A DNA stretch of 64,000 nucleotides from Bradyrhizobium algeriense (GTDB lineage Bacteria > Pseudomonadota > Alphaproteobacteria > Rhizobiales > Xanthobacteraceae). Shown piece by piece: positions 45,023 through 53,786 of this stretch; positions within the stretch are counted from its first letter, which is position 1; every line of letters begins with the position of its first letter. A program made the position numbers and the translations under genes. The stretch is from assembly GCF_036924595.1 (NCBI RefSeq), contig NZ_JAZHRV010000001.1, forward strand, positions 7,715,501 to 7,779,500, read 5' to 3'. Below the pieces are notes generated by a model that was not told the DNA's origin, did not search any database, and saw only the letters and a list, made by a program, of their open reading frames with translations.

Positions 45023-45724
45023 ATGAGCGCGCGCATAATGGTGGTCGAGGACGAGGAAGCGCTGACCACGCTGTTGCGCTACAACCTCGATGCTGAAGGC
45101 TATGACGTCGAAACCGTCGCCCGCGGCGACGACGCCGATACGCGGCTGAAGGAGCGCGTGCCGGATCTCGTCGTGCTCGACTGGATGCTGCCGGGGCTGT
45201 CAGGCATCGAACTCTGCCGCCGCCTGCGCGCCCGGCCGGAGACCAAGCAATTGCCGATCATCATGCTCACGGCACGCGGCGAGGAGAGCGAGCGGGTGCG
45301 GGGCCTGGCGACCGGCGCCGACGATTACATCGTCAAGCCGTTCTCGGTGCCGGAGCTGCTGGCGCGGGTGAAGGGCCTGCTGCGGCGGGCAAGTCCCGAG
45401 CGGCTCGCCACCGTGCTCACCTATGGCGACATCGAACTCGACCGCGAAAAACGCCGCGTCGCGCGTTCGGGCCGCTCCATCGATCTCGGCCCGACCGAGT
45501 ATCGCCTGCTGGAATTTTTTCTCGAGCATCCCGGCCGCGTCTTCAGCCGCGAGCAGTTGCTCGACAGCGTCTGGGGCCGCGACATCTATATCGACGAGCG
45601 CACCGTTGACGTCCATATCGGCCGCCTGCGCAAACTGCTCAACCCGGGCCGCGAACAGGACCCGATCCGCACCGTGCGCGGCGCGGGTTATGCGCTGGAT
45701 GACAGGTTTGCGAAGGTGGAGTAG
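45023..45724 (+). CDS. phoB: Phosphate-regulon response regulator PhoB
   Basis: A 233-residue OmpR-type regulator. Receiver with acidic pocket (EDEE near 9), phospho-Asp in VLDWMLPG (near 53), Thr in MLTARG and Lys in YIVKPFSVPELLARV. The C-terminal winged helix ends in DVHIGRLRKLLN...IRTVRGAGYAL. Last gene of the phosphate block, 11 bases after phoU. It should act on the Pho box before pstS. Confidence 0.95.
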   Translation: MSARIMVVEDEEALTTLLRYNLDAEGYDVETVARGDDADTRLKERVPDLVVLDWMLPGLSGIELCRRLRARPETKQLPIIMLTARGEESERVRGLATGADDYIVKPFSVPELLARVKGLLRRASPERLATVLTYGDIELDREKRRVARSGRSIDLGPTEYRLLEFFLEHPGRVFSREQLLDSVWGRDIYIDERTVDVHIGRLRKLLNPGREQDPIRTVRGAGYALDDRFAKVE

Positions 45725-45737
45725 GGCGCGACCGAAG

Positions 45738-46316
45738 TCAGCCCCGCGCAAGAACGATATCGAAATTCAGAACGCGATGGTCTGCTCCATCTTCCGATGG
45801 AAGTGGCTCTGCAATCAGCAGATCGGGACGCAGCGCAGCGTTGAGCAGCCTGTCGCAGGCATTGAGCGGCTCGCCGGGAAAATACATCTGGGTGATCAGC
45901 CGCTCGAATCGGCCGTGAACTTCGAAGTGGATATGAGGCGGGCGCATCCAATCTGGACCTGCGGGATAAGCTCCAGGCTTGACGGTTTTGATCCGATAGA
46001 CGCCGTCGCTATCAGATAGAATGCCGACGCAACCGACAAAGTGGGGATCGAGCGGCGCAGGATTTAGGTCGTTGGCATGCACGTAGCGGCCAAAGCTGTT
46101 GGCCTGCCAGATCGTGACGGGTACCCCGCGAACGGGTTCGCCGTCGAGATTGAGCACCCTCCCTGTGACCTCGATGATTTCTCCCTGCGCACACCCCTCG
46201 AAACCCTTGACCGAGGTCAGGTCGGCCTGTGAGGCCGGCGTCTGCCCGGTCGGGAAGTAGGGACCGAGAATCTGGTCCGGTGTCCGGTGCAGCCGCGTGC
46301 CCGTTGAGTTGTCCAT
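45738..46316 (-). CDS. Intradiol ring-cleavage dioxygenase (protocatechuate 3,4-dioxygenase-like)
   Basis: A 192-residue non-heme Fe(III) dioxygenase. Iron ligands: Tyr in NSFGRYVHAND, Tyr in VKPGAYPAGPD, and His-x-His in MRPPHIHFEVHG. It cleaves catecholic rings between the hydroxyls. A single short subunit without a partner gene; substrate unknown (protocatechuate or hydroxyquinol type). GAGGGGG precedes ATG 46316. It is next to the binding protein at 46324 on the same strand, 7 bases apart, so they are one unit. Confidence 0.83.
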   Translation of the reverse strand: MDNSTGTRLHRTPDQILGPYFPTGQTPASQADLTSVKGFEGCAQGEIIEVTGRVLNLDGEPVRGVPVTIWQANSFGRYVHANDLNPAPLDPHFVGCVGILSDSDGVYRIKTVKPGAYPAGPDWMRPPHIHFEVHGRFERLITQMYFPGEPLNACDRLLNAALRPDLLIAEPLPSEDGADHRVLNFDIVLARG

Positions 46317-46323
46317 GACCCCC

Positions 46324-47304
46324 TCAATCTTCTGGCGTAAAGCCGGAGGCCTGGACAATTGGGGCCCAACGGTCGAAATCGGATTTGATCAGTTGCGCAA
46401 ATTCCTTCGGCGTTTGGCCGGCGGGATCTACGGAAAGCTTGGCCAAGGCCGTTTTGAAGGCGTCGGTGTTCACCACCGCGCGGATCGCCTCATTGAGGCG
46501 GTTCACCGTTCCGGCAGGCGTATTTGCCGGAACGAAGACGCCAAACCACTCGTTGGCTTCGAGCGCGGAATATCCGGCCTCCCGAACCGTCGGCACATCG
46601 AGAAGCAGCGGGGATCGTTGCGATCCAGTTGTCGCCAGTGCCCTTATGGCGCCGGATTGCACATGCGGCAGTGCAGTGCCGATTGGATAGATCGTAGCGG
46701 CGATTTGACCGCCGATCAGATCCTGAATGCCGCCGGGGCCGCCATAGGGCAGATGCACGAATTCGAACCTGCCCGCTTTGGCCAGGCTCACGCCGGTGAA
46801 GTGCAGCATCGACCCGGCCGCCGCCGTACCGTAGGTGGCTTGCTTGGGATTAGCCGCGCACCATTTCACGAAATCGGCCAGCGTCCTGACGTCGGCAGGC
46901 ACCATCGGACCGATGGTGATCAGAAATGGAAAGGAGCAGACTGTGGTGACGGGAGCGAAATCCTTGAACGCATCATAGCCCAGCGACTTGTAGACGTGGG
47001 GAAATACGGCGAAGCTGGAGGCGGGCGTCAGGATCATCGCCGTGCCATCGGCCGGGCCGCTTTTCAGCGCGCCGAGCGCCAGACGCCCGCCGGCGCCGGG
47101 ACGATTGTCGACGATGAATGAAAGTGATTGATCCTTCATTCCCTCAACGAGCCTCCTCGCAATCACGTCGATCGCGCCCCCCGCACCGAACCCCACCAGC
47201 ATCCGCGAAGCTGTCTGGGCGCTCGCCATGCGGATCGCGTCGGGGACAATGGCGGCGAGGCCGCCCGCGCACGCCATCGATACGAATCTTCGCTTCGTGA
47301 TCAT
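46324..47304 (-). CDS. Bug/TctC-family tripartite transporter solute-binding protein
   Basis: A 326-residue periplasmic protein. It starts MITKRRFVSMACAGGLAAIV (Tat-like RR then hydrophobic core) and has the Bug signature VGFGAGGAIDVIAR, VDNRPGAGG and PYGGPGGIQDLIGGQI. Start at 47304 behind AAGGACG. The membrane subunits (TctA/TctB) are not nearby, as is common for this family. With the dioxygenase and LysR gene it suggests import and cleavage of an aromatic carboxylate. Confidence 0.88.
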   Translation of the reverse strand: MITKRRFVSMACAGGLAAIVPDAIRMASAQTASRMLVGFGAGGAIDVIARRLVEGMKDQSLSFIVDNRPGAGGRLALGALKSGPADGTAMILTPASSFAVFPHVYKSLGYDAFKDFAPVTTVCSFPFLITIGPMVPADVRTLADFVKWCAANPKQATYGTAAAGSMLHFTGVSLAKAGRFEFVHLPYGGPGGIQDLIGGQIAATIYPIGTALPHVQSGAIRALATTGSQRSPLLLDVPTVREAGYSALEANEWFGVFVPANTPAGTVNRLNEAIRAVVNTDAFKTALAKLSVDPAGQTPKEFAQLIKSDFDRWAPIVQASGFTPED

Positions 47305-47432
47305 GTGATCGTCCTTCTCCAGCGAATTTGTCCGGTCGGTCATCATCGAACCGCCGCCAACTCTGGTCGACCGGGGCATTATCTGGTAGACCGAAAATTG
47401 CGGCATCCCTGTAACCGCTGGGTTAAGCCCGA

Positions 47433-48374
47433 ATGGACTGGTCGGATCGAATTGGCCGCCGCATCAAGTTGCGGGACCTTCATATTGTGATGGCGGTTGC
47501 CGACACCGGCAGCATGGCGAAGGCGGCTGCCAGGCTCAGAATTTCACATCCTGCCGTCTCCAAGGCGATATCCGAAATTGAAGGCACGCTCGGCGTGCGA
47601 TTGTTCGATCGAGGCTCGCAGGGCGCCGAACTCACGGCCTATGGCGAGGTGTTGCTTCGATGCGGCATCAATGTCTTCGACGAGATGCAACAAGGCCTTC
47701 GCTCGCTCCAACATTTGTCCGATCCAAACTCGGGCGAGGTGAGGGTGGGATGCACCGACATCATTCTGCACAGCCTGGTGCCGGCTATCGTGCGGGAATT
47801 TTCCAAGGCACATCCCGGCGTTCAGCTTGACGTGAAGCTGACCAATCCGGGTGGACATCAAATTCAGGAACTGCGCGAGCGCAAAATTGATCTGCTGATT
47901 ACGAGAGCCACGGGACAGCACGAGGACTTCCATTCCGAAGTCCTGTTCGATGAACCCTTTGTCTTCGTTGTGGGGGCGCAAAGTGAATTGGCGCGAAAGC
48001 GCCGAATTGACCTCACGGACATCATTAAGGGCAATTGGGTCCTGCCACCCTATGACAGCGCGCCAGGCGCGCTCGTTGGCGAGGTATTTCGAGCGAATGG
48101 CTTTTCGCCACCGAAGCCGTTGGTCAAAACGATAGCTATTCAGCTCACCGTGTCGCTTATTGCGAGCGGAGAATTTGTAGGAATTCTTCCCATGTCCGTC
48201 GCGGCATTAAGCGCGCATCAAGCCGCTTTGAGGGTTTTGCCGTTAAAATCGGCGGGCCCACGGATTTCGGCCGAAATCGTATTTTTGAAGAATCGAACGC
48301 TTGGCCCTGCGGTCGCGTCGTTTATCGATTGCACGCGGGAAGTCACGAAATCGCTTGTCCGCGTGCGGCGTTGA
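47433..48374 (+). CDS. LysR-family transcriptional regulator
   Basis: A 313-residue LTTR. HTH GSMAKAAARLRISHPAVSKAISEIEGTLGVRLFDRG at about 27-63, then an effector domain. It is divergent from the Bug protein-dioxygenase pair with 128 bases between starts, so it probably activates that pair in response to its substrate. Codons look less GC-biased than in neighbours by eye (for example many ATT, AAA and GAA), which may mean later acquisition. Confidence 0.87.
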   Translation: MDWSDRIGRRIKLRDLHIVMAVADTGSMAKAAARLRISHPAVSKAISEIEGTLGVRLFDRGSQGAELTAYGEVLLRCGINVFDEMQQGLRSLQHLSDPNSGEVRVGCTDIILHSLVPAIVREFSKAHPGVQLDVKLTNPGGHQIQELRERKIDLLITRATGQHEDFHSEVLFDEPFVFVVGAQSELARKRRIDLTDIIKGNWVLPPYDSAPGALVGEVFRANGFSPPKPLVKTIAIQLTVSLIASGEFVGILPMSVAALSAHQAALRVLPLKSAGPRISAEIVFLKNRTLGPAVASFIDCTREVTKSLVRVRR

Positions 48375-48420
48375 TTGTTGAAACGGGCTGGCGCACCAGC
48401 CAAACCTGACCACGAACGTC

Positions 48421-48455
48421 TGTGGTTATGGGTCCCGGCTCAAGGCCGGGACGAT
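48421..48455. repeat. Half copy of a GGTCCCGGC...GCCGGGAC palindromic repeat
   Basis: TTATGGGTCCCGGCTCAAGGCCGGGACGA matches the right module of the repeat at 28341-28456. Located between the convergent lysR and gcrA genes. Confidence 0.6.
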
Positions 48456-48460
48456 AGCAA

Positions 48461-48970
48461 CTACCTCGTCGGCTTCGGCTGCTGCCTGCGCCGGTCGGCA
48501 GCCGGCTGATACGCAACGCGCGAGTGATGCGCGCAATAGGGCAGGCCCGCGAGTGCCTTGCCGCCGCAGAAGAAAAATTCCGGGCTTGAGGGATCGCCGA
48601 CCGGCCAGTGGCAGGTGGCTTCGTTCAGTTCGAGCAGCGACAGCCGCTGGCTCATAGGCACCACATTGTCGACGGCGATCGGATCGGGCTCCATCTCGAC
48701 CTCGAAGGCATGCGCCAGCGCGGTGTTGCCGCGCGAGACCGGGCGCGACACCCGCATCATCTGCTGGGCCGGACGCGCCTTGCGCTGCCGCGGGGCGGCC
48801 GAGGAGGGGCTCTTGGCGCGGCCGGACAAGCCCAGCCGGTGCACTTTGCCGATCACTGCGTTTCGCGTCACATTTCCGAGTTCCGCGGCGATCTGGCTGG
48901 CCGATAATCCGGCTTCCCAGAGCTTTTTCAGCTGCTCGACGCGATCGTCGGACCAGGTCAATACCGTCAT
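48461..48970 (-). CDS. gcrA: GcrA cell-cycle regulator
   Basis: A 169-residue alphaproteobacterial regulator. The N-terminal DNA-binding domain WSDDRVEQLKKLWEAGLSASQIAAELG...TRNAVIGKVHRLGLSGR is diagnostic. The C-terminal part ATCHWPVGDPSSPEFFFCGG..GLPYCAHHSRVAY is the sigma-70-binding region. GcrA activates methylated promoters during the cell cycle. Start behind AAGGGAAG. Confidence 0.95.
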   Translation of the reverse strand: MTVLTWSDDRVEQLKKLWEAGLSASQIAAELGNVTRNAVIGKVHRLGLSGRAKSPSSAAPRQRKARPAQQMMRVSRPVSRGNTALAHAFEVEMEPDPIAVDNVVPMSQRLSLLELNEATCHWPVGDPSSPEFFFCGGKALAGLPYCAHHSRVAYQPAADRRRQQPKPTR

Positions 48971-49109
48971 CGTATTCTTCCCTTCGCATCGCGCCGGCCA
49001 ATCAGGGGCAGCGCTGGCGACGTCATTCGTCTCTAAAATCCCTGCGGTCAGAATCCCTTAGCCCTCGCCGGGCGCGGAAACCGGCCCGAACGTCTACGCT
49101 GTACAAAAT

Positions 49110-49290
49110 GGACTCTTGGGATCAGAACTGCCGCACGAGATGTCGTACCCGACAGCCCAAAAGCTACAATATGGCGTGACTCCGGCGCAAGAGTCCGGGC
49201 CCGCGCGTCCACATGTTCCGACATCTAGGCATTGCACTGCGTGTTTTCCACCACACCGCAATCCTACGGATTCTCCCATCTTGCAGTGCA
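49110..49290. other. Structured intergenic stretch between gcrA and argD, no gene seen
   Basis: The 516-base gap 48971-49486 has no convincing coding frame. It holds a 9-bp long-range stem GGACTCTTG (49110-49118)/CAAGAGTCC (49188-49196) enclosing a hairpin TGTCG-TACC-CGACA (49141-49154). A second stem TGCACTGC (49233-49240)/GCAGTGCA (49283-49290) encloses AATCC-TAC-GGATT (49260-49272). Nested stems suggest a structured RNA on either strand; no known class is recognised. Confidence 0.4.
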
Positions 49291-49312
49291 GGAGAGGCGG
49301 CTTCGTGGCGTG

Positions 49313-49340
49313 TTGACAGCGCCCCCCGCCCACATAGAAT
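49313..49340 (+). promoter_or_regulatory. Sigma-70 promoter for argD-argF
   Basis: TTGACA (49313-49318), 16 bases, TAGAAT (49335-49340). Transcription would begin near 49347, about 140 bases before argD. It is the best -35/-10 pair found in the window. Confidence 0.7.
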
Positions 49341-49349
49341 GCCTCCTAC

Positions 49350-49372
49350 GTGCCGCCCTTAAGAGGCGGCAC
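49350..49372 (+). terminator. Hairpin at the 5' end of the argD transcript
   Basis: GTGCCGCC-CTTAAGA-GGCGGCAC is a perfect 8-bp stem, followed by GTTTCGTTTTCG. It starts within a few bases of the predicted transcription start. It may be a leader terminator/attenuator or a 5' stabilising stem. Confidence 0.5.
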
Positions 49373-49486
49373 GTTTCGTTTTCGCAAGACCGGCCGTTGC
49401 CGCCTTCGCGCCACTGCACGCGTGTGCTCCGCGGCAGGTCTTGAAAGCGGGTCTCAAACCTTCAGTGCAAACCATTTGTGATCGCC

Positions 49487-50695
49487 ATGACCAATAGCGC
49501 CACGTCGCATCTGCTCCCCGTCTTCGCCAGGGTCGATCTCGGCTTCGAACGCGGCGAGGGCTGCTGGCTGACCGCAACCAATGGCGAGCGCTATCTCGAC
49601 TTCACCTCGGGCGTTGCGGTGAACGCGCTGGGTCATTGCCATCCGCACCTGATCAAGGCGCTGCAGGAACAGTCGACAAAACTCTGGCACATGTCGAACC
49701 TGTTCAAGAGCCCGGATGGCGATAAACTTGCCGCGCGGCTCTGCGAGCAGAGCTTTGCCGACCTGGTGTTCTTCTGCAATTCCGGCGCCGAGGCGATGGA
49801 AGGCGTGATCAAGGTCGTGCGCCGCTATCAATTCTCCAAGGGGCATCCCGAGCGCTATCGGCTCGTCACGTTCGAGGGCGCGTTCCACGGCCGCACGCTC
49901 GGCACGCTCGCCGCCACCGGCTCCGCCAAATATCTCGAAGGCTTTGGCCCGCCAATGGACGGCTTCGACCAGGTGCCGCATGGCGATCTCGAAGCGGTGA
50001 AGAAGGCGATCGGGCCGCACACCGCGGGTATCCTGATCGAGCCGGTGCAGGGCGAGGGCGGTGTGCGCTCCGCGCCGCAGGCTTTCTTCAAGGCGCTGCG
50101 CCAGCTCTGTGACGAGTACGGCCTGCTGCTGGCGTTCGACGAGGTGCAGACCGGCATGGGCCGCACCGGCGATCTCTTTGCCTACAAGCGCGTCGGCGTG
50201 ACGCCGGACGTGATGTCGCTGGCGAAAGCGCTCGGCGGCGGCTTTCCGATCGGCGCGGTGCTGGCCACCGCCGAGGCCGCCTCCGGCATGACGCCGGGCT
50301 CGCACGGCTCGACCTTCGGCGGCAATCCGCTGGCGATCGCTGCCGCCAATGCCGTGCTCGACGTGATGCTGAAGCCCGGCTTCTTCGACCATGTGCAGAA
50401 GATGTCGCTGCTGCTGAAACAGAAACTCGCCTCCGTGGTCGATCGCTATCCCGCCGTGCTCTCGGAAGTGCGCGGCGAGGGGCTCCTGGTCGGCGTCAAG
50501 GCCGTGGTGCCCTCAGGCGATCTCGTCAATGCGTTGCGCGGCGAGAAATTGCTCACCGTCGGCGCCGGCGACAATGTGGTGCGGTTCCTGGCGCCGCTGA
50601 TCGTGACCGAGGCCGAGATCGACGAGTCCGTTCAGATGCTCGAGCGCGCCTGCGTCGCGCTGTCGGGTAATCAGTTGAAGAAGGCGGCGGGATGA
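49487..50695 (+). CDS. argD: Acetylornithine aminotransferase
   Basis: A 402-residue class III PLP transaminase in arginine synthesis. [47 protein letters not shown] and the PLP Lys in [15 protein letters not shown] are visible. Start ATG 49487; GTG 49478 is an alternative and the ribosome site is weak. It overlaps argF by 4 bases. Confidence 0.93.
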   Translation: MTNSATSHLLPVFARVDLGFERGEGCWLTATNGERYLDFTSGVAVNALGHCHPHLIKALQEQSTKLWHMSNLFKSPDGDKLAARLCEQSFADLVFFCNSGAEAMEGVIKVVRRYQFSKGHPERYRLVTFEGAFHGRTLGTLAATGSAKYLEGFGPPMDGFDQVPHGDLEAVKKAIGPHTAGILIEPVQGEGGVRSAPQAFFKALRQLCDEYGLLLAFDEVQTGMGRTGDLFAYKRVGVTPDVMSLAKALGGGFPIGAVLATAEAASGMTPGSHGSTFGGNPLAIAAANAVLDVMLKPGFFDHVQKMSLLLKQKLASVVDRYPAVLSEVRGEGLLVGVKAVVPSGDLVNALRGEKLLTVGAGDNVVRFLAPLIVTEAEIDESVQMLERACVALSGNQLKKAAG

Positions 50696-51621
50696 TGAGC
50701 AAATCCGTCCGTCACTTCCTCGACATCAACGAATTGCCGCCGAAGGAGTTGCGCAACATGCTGGCGCTGAGCGCCGACATGAAGGCGAAGCTCAAGGCAC
50801 ATGACAAGGGCAAGAAGCCGCTCGAAGGCAAAACGCTGGCGATGATCTTCGAACGTCCCTCGACGCGCACGCGGGTGTCGTTCGATGTCGGCATGCGCCA
50901 GCTCGGCGGCGAGTCGATCATGCTGACCGGGGCCGAAATGCAGCTCGGCCGCGGCGAGACCATCGCCGACACCGCGCGCGTGCTGTCGCGCTATGTCGAT
51001 GCGATCATGATCCGCATCCTCAATCACGACGCGCTTTTGGAACTGGCCGCGCACGCCACCGTGCCCGTCATCAACGGGCTGACGCGGCGCTCGCATCCCT
51101 GCCAGGTGATGGCCGATCTGATGACCTTCGAGGAGCATCGCGGGCCGATCGAGGGCAAGACCGTGGCCTGGACCGGCGACGACAACAACGTGCTGGCGTC
51201 GTGGGCGCATGCGGCGGAGCGTTTCAAGTTCCAGCTCAATGTCGCGACCCCGCCGCAGCTCGCGCCGAACAAGGCGATGAAGGACTGGATCAAGGCGACG
51301 CAAGCGCCCATCGTGCTCGGCAACGATCCCGAGGCCGCCGTCCGCGGCGCCGACTGTGTCGTCACGGATACGTGGGTGTCGATGGGCGACAAGGACGGCG
51401 AACATCGCCACAACGTGCTCAAGCCCTATCAGGTCAATGAGAAGCTGATGTCGCTGGCGAAGAGTGATGCGATCTTCATGCATTGCCTGCCCGCGCATCG
51501 CGGCGAGGAAGTCACCGACGAAGTGATCGACGGTCCGCAATCGGTGGTGTTCGACGAAGCGGAAAATCGCCTGCACGCGCAAAAGGGCATATTGGCCTGG
51601 TGTTTTAACGAAGTGGCGTAG
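50692..51621 (+). CDS. argF: Ornithine carbamoyltransferase
   Basis: A 309-residue enzyme that makes citrulline from ornithine and carbamoyl phosphate. Carbamoyl-phosphate motif [16 protein letters not shown] in [10 protein letters not shown], and ornithine loop [11 protein letters not shown]. Start at the overlap with argD; ATG 50695 is one codon later. Ends before a repeat cluster. Confidence 0.95.
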   Translation: MMSKSVRHFLDINELPPKELRNMLALSADMKAKLKAHDKGKKPLEGKTLAMIFERPSTRTRVSFDVGMRQLGGESIMLTGAEMQLGRGETIADTARVLSRYVDAIMIRILNHDALLELAAHATVPVINGLTRRSHPCQVMADLMTFEEHRGPIEGKTVAWTGDDNNVLASWAHAAERFKFQLNVATPPQLAPNKAMKDWIKATQAPIVLGNDPEAAVRGADCVVTDTWVSMGDKDGEHRHNVLKPYQVNEKLMSLAKSDAIFMHCLPAHRGEEVTDEVIDGPQSVVFDEAENRLHAQKGILAWCFNEVA

Positions 51622-51628
51622 CTCTCTC

Positions 51629-51818
51629 CGTCGTCCCTGCCTAGTGCGCAATTGCGCACTAGGCGCAGCGACCTAGTTCGTAGCCCGGATGGAGCGAAGC
51701 GAAATCCGGGAAAGTGCAAGCGGCGTGAGCGGTCCCGGATTGCGCTCCGCTCCATCCGGGCTACGGACCTGCGGCCCAACGACGCCGGTGGTCATGGTCT
51801 GCGTTCGCAGGGACGACG
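51629..51818. repeat. Composite of palindromic repeats between argF and hslO
   Basis: Three parts. A perfect 26-bp palindrome at 51639-51664 (GCCTAGTGCGCAA and its mirror) within a GTCGTCCCTGC element. A TAGCCCGGATGGAGC-type inverted repeat at 51680-51765. GCGTTCGCAGGGACGACG at about 51800-51818, closing the outer palindrome. One repeat is thus nested in another. Confidence 0.75.
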
Positions 51819-51885
51819 TGTGGAGATAGTTTCGCCGCTCTTCAACCCCTTTCGTTTTGCATGTTCCGACACCAGATAAGGCGCC

Positions 51886-52893
51886 ATGGATTCACAATCA
51901 GATATCAAAATCACGACCGAGGCGCCCGTTCGCGCGCCCTCGTCCGTTCCCGTCGATGACGCGGTGCTGCCGTTCGAGGTCGCAGAACTCGATCTGCGCG
52001 GGCGGCTGACCCGGCTCGGCCCCGCGCTCGACGACATTCTGACCAAGCACGATTATCCGCCTGCTGTCGGCAAGCTGCTTGGGGAAGCGATCGTGCTGGC
52101 GACGCTGCTCGGCACGGCGCTGAAATTCGACGGCCGCTTCATCCTGCAGACGCAGACGGACGGCCCGGTCTCGTTCCTGATCGTGGATTTCCAGTCGCCG
52201 GATCGCCTGCGCGCCTATGCGCGCTATGACGCGAGGCGGCTGAAGGAAGGCCAGGATTCTGGCCAACTGCTCGGCAAGGGCCATCTGGCGATGACCATCG
52301 ACCAAGGACAGGACATGAGCCGCTACCAGGGCCTGGTGGCGCTCGACGGTGGCAGTCTCGAGGACGCCGCGCATGAATATTTCCTGCGCTCCGAGCAGAT
52401 CCCGACCCGCGTGCGGCTCGCGGTCGGCGAGGAATGGCGCGGCGGCGACGGTAGCGGCCCGAAGCACCGCTGGCGCGCCGGCGGCATGCTGCTGCAGTTT
52501 CTGCCCAAGGCGCCGGAGCGCGCGCGGCAGGCCGATTTGCATCCCGGCGATGCACCTGATGGCGCGGTGACGCATTCCGTTGCCGAGGATGATGCCTGGG
52601 TCGAGGGCCAGTCGCTGATCGGCACCGTCGAGGATGTCGAGCTGATCGATCCCGATCTGTCGGGCGAGCGCCTGCTGTATCGGCTGTTTCACGAACGCGG
52701 CGTGCGCGTGTTCACGCCGCTGCCGTTGCGCGCGCAATGCTCCTGCTCGCGCGAGGCGGTCTCTGCGATGCTGAAAAGCTTTGCGCCGAAAGACCGCGCC
52801 GAGATGGTGAAAGACGACAAGGTAGTGGTGACCTGCGAGTTCTGCTCCTCGGTCTACCAGTTCACCCCGCATGAAGCGGGCGTGGAGGAGTAG
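51886..52893 (+). CDS. hslO: Redox-regulated chaperone Hsp33
   Basis: A 335-residue holdase chaperone activated by oxidation. The C-terminal zinc switch is CSCS (near 283-286) and CEFC (near 316-319), as CxC and CxxC. The N-terminal extension of about 25 residues is longer than in E. coli Hsp33. Confidence 0.94.
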   Translation: MDSQSDIKITTEAPVRAPSSVPVDDAVLPFEVAELDLRGRLTRLGPALDDILTKHDYPPAVGKLLGEAIVLATLLGTALKFDGRFILQTQTDGPVSFLIVDFQSPDRLRAYARYDARRLKEGQDSGQLLGKGHLAMTIDQGQDMSRYQGLVALDGGSLEDAAHEYFLRSEQIPTRVRLAVGEEWRGGDGSGPKHRWRAGGMLLQFLPKAPERARQADLHPGDAPDGAVTHSVAEDDAWVEGQSLIGTVEDVELIDPDLSGERLLYRLFHERGVRVFTPLPLRAQCSCSREAVSAMLKSFAPKDRAEMVKDDKVVVTCEFCSSVYQFTPHEAGVEE

Positions 52894-52906
52894 GCGACCG
52901 TTTCGC

Positions 52907-52982
52907 CGTCATTGCGAGCGAAGCGAAGCAATCCACGTCTCCGCAAGCCGCGCTATGGATTGCTTCGCTTCGCTCGCAATGA
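52907..52982. repeat. Palindromic repeat (CATTGCGAGCGAAGCGAAGC family)
   Basis: CGTCATTGCGAGCGAAGCGA and TTCGCTTCGCTCGCAATGA are inverted copies around a short spacer. A second copy is at 59567-59647. Confidence 0.8.
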
Positions 52983-53020
52983 AGGGGCCGGAACGATGCC
53001 CCTGAAATCCGTCGGAATCC

Positions 53021-53142
53021 GTGGCCCGGATGGAGCCAACGGGTCGCGCGAATGCGCGCCCGATGACAGGCTCCGCGCAATCCGGGATTCTCACCGCCGG
53101 CCAAACCTGTCCCGGATTGCGCTGCGCTCCATCCGGGCTACG
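53021..53142. repeat. Palindromic repeat (CCCGGATGGAGC family)
   Basis: GTGGCCCGGATGGAGCCAAC at left and GCGCTCCATCCGGGCTACG at right, with GCGCGCCCGATGACAGGCTC inside exactly as at 34577-34699. Confidence 0.8.
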
Positions 53143-53160
53143 AAGGAAGGCACGTTGCCC

Positions 53161-53553
53161 CTAATTCAACACCCGCTTGTTATCCGGGCTATCCAGCGAG
53201 AACGTCGGCACATCGACCTCGAACCGCTCGCCGCTTGCGCTGACCATCTGGTAGCGCCCGGTCATGAAGCCCGACGCGGTCGGCAGCGGCACGCCGCTCG
53301 TGTATTCGAAGCGCTCGCCCGGCGCCAGCACAGGCTGCTCACCGACCACGCCTTCGCCGCGGACGTCCTGCTTGTGGCCGGTGGCGTCGGTGATGATCCA
53401 GTGCCGGGTGCGGAGCTGCACGGTCTCGGCGCCGGTATTGGTGATGACGATGGTGTAGGACCAGAAATATTGGCCGCGATCGACCGACGAGCGCTCGGGG
53501 AGGAAGTTCGGCTCGACGGTAACTTCGATCTGGCGGGTGACGGCGCGGTACAT
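53161..53553 (-). CDS. apaG: ApaG (CorD) family protein
   Basis: A 130-residue protein, the normal ApaG size. VTVEPNFLPERSSVDRGQYFWSYTI, RHWIITDATG, VVGEQPVLAPGERFEYTSG and the glycine-rich PLPTASGFMTGRYQMV are the family core. Fibronectin III-like fold, role in divalent metal or phosphate stress not settled. The open frame reaches 53658 but ApaG proteins start at MYRAVT. Confidence 0.93.
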   Translation of the reverse strand: MYRAVTRQIEVTVEPNFLPERSSVDRGQYFWSYTIVITNTGAETVQLRTRHWIITDATGHKQDVRGEGVVGEQPVLAPGERFEYTSGVPLPTASGFMTGRYQMVSASGERFEVDVPTFSLDSPDNKRVLN

Positions 53554-53786
53554 GCGGGCAAGCTTTCGGAAATCCTGTTCCGTATCATAGCCAAGAATGC
53601 CGGGGGAACAATCTCCGGTCAGCCGGGTTTGCCGCTTGTTTGATCGCGGTTTCAACATAGTTCCGTTCTAGAGCGCACCCGCGCGCGGTCCGGCTCCGTA
53701 TCTGTTTGCGTATCTTGTTTGCAAGTTGCGGGCCGATATTATCTCCCCGGACAGTGCACGCGTAAAAGCTAAGCTAGCGGTGCCAG

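Noticed and set aside
49094..49333. A 79-residue Cys/Gly-rich frame on the minus strand in the gcrA-argD gap
   Set aside because: No ribosome site, no recognisable family, and it covers the inverted repeats, so structure explains the region better.
49212..51871. Shared 12-mer CATGTTCCGACA at 49212-49223 and 51860-51871
   Set aside because: Many identical 12-mer pairs are expected by chance in 64 kb, and the flanks do not match.
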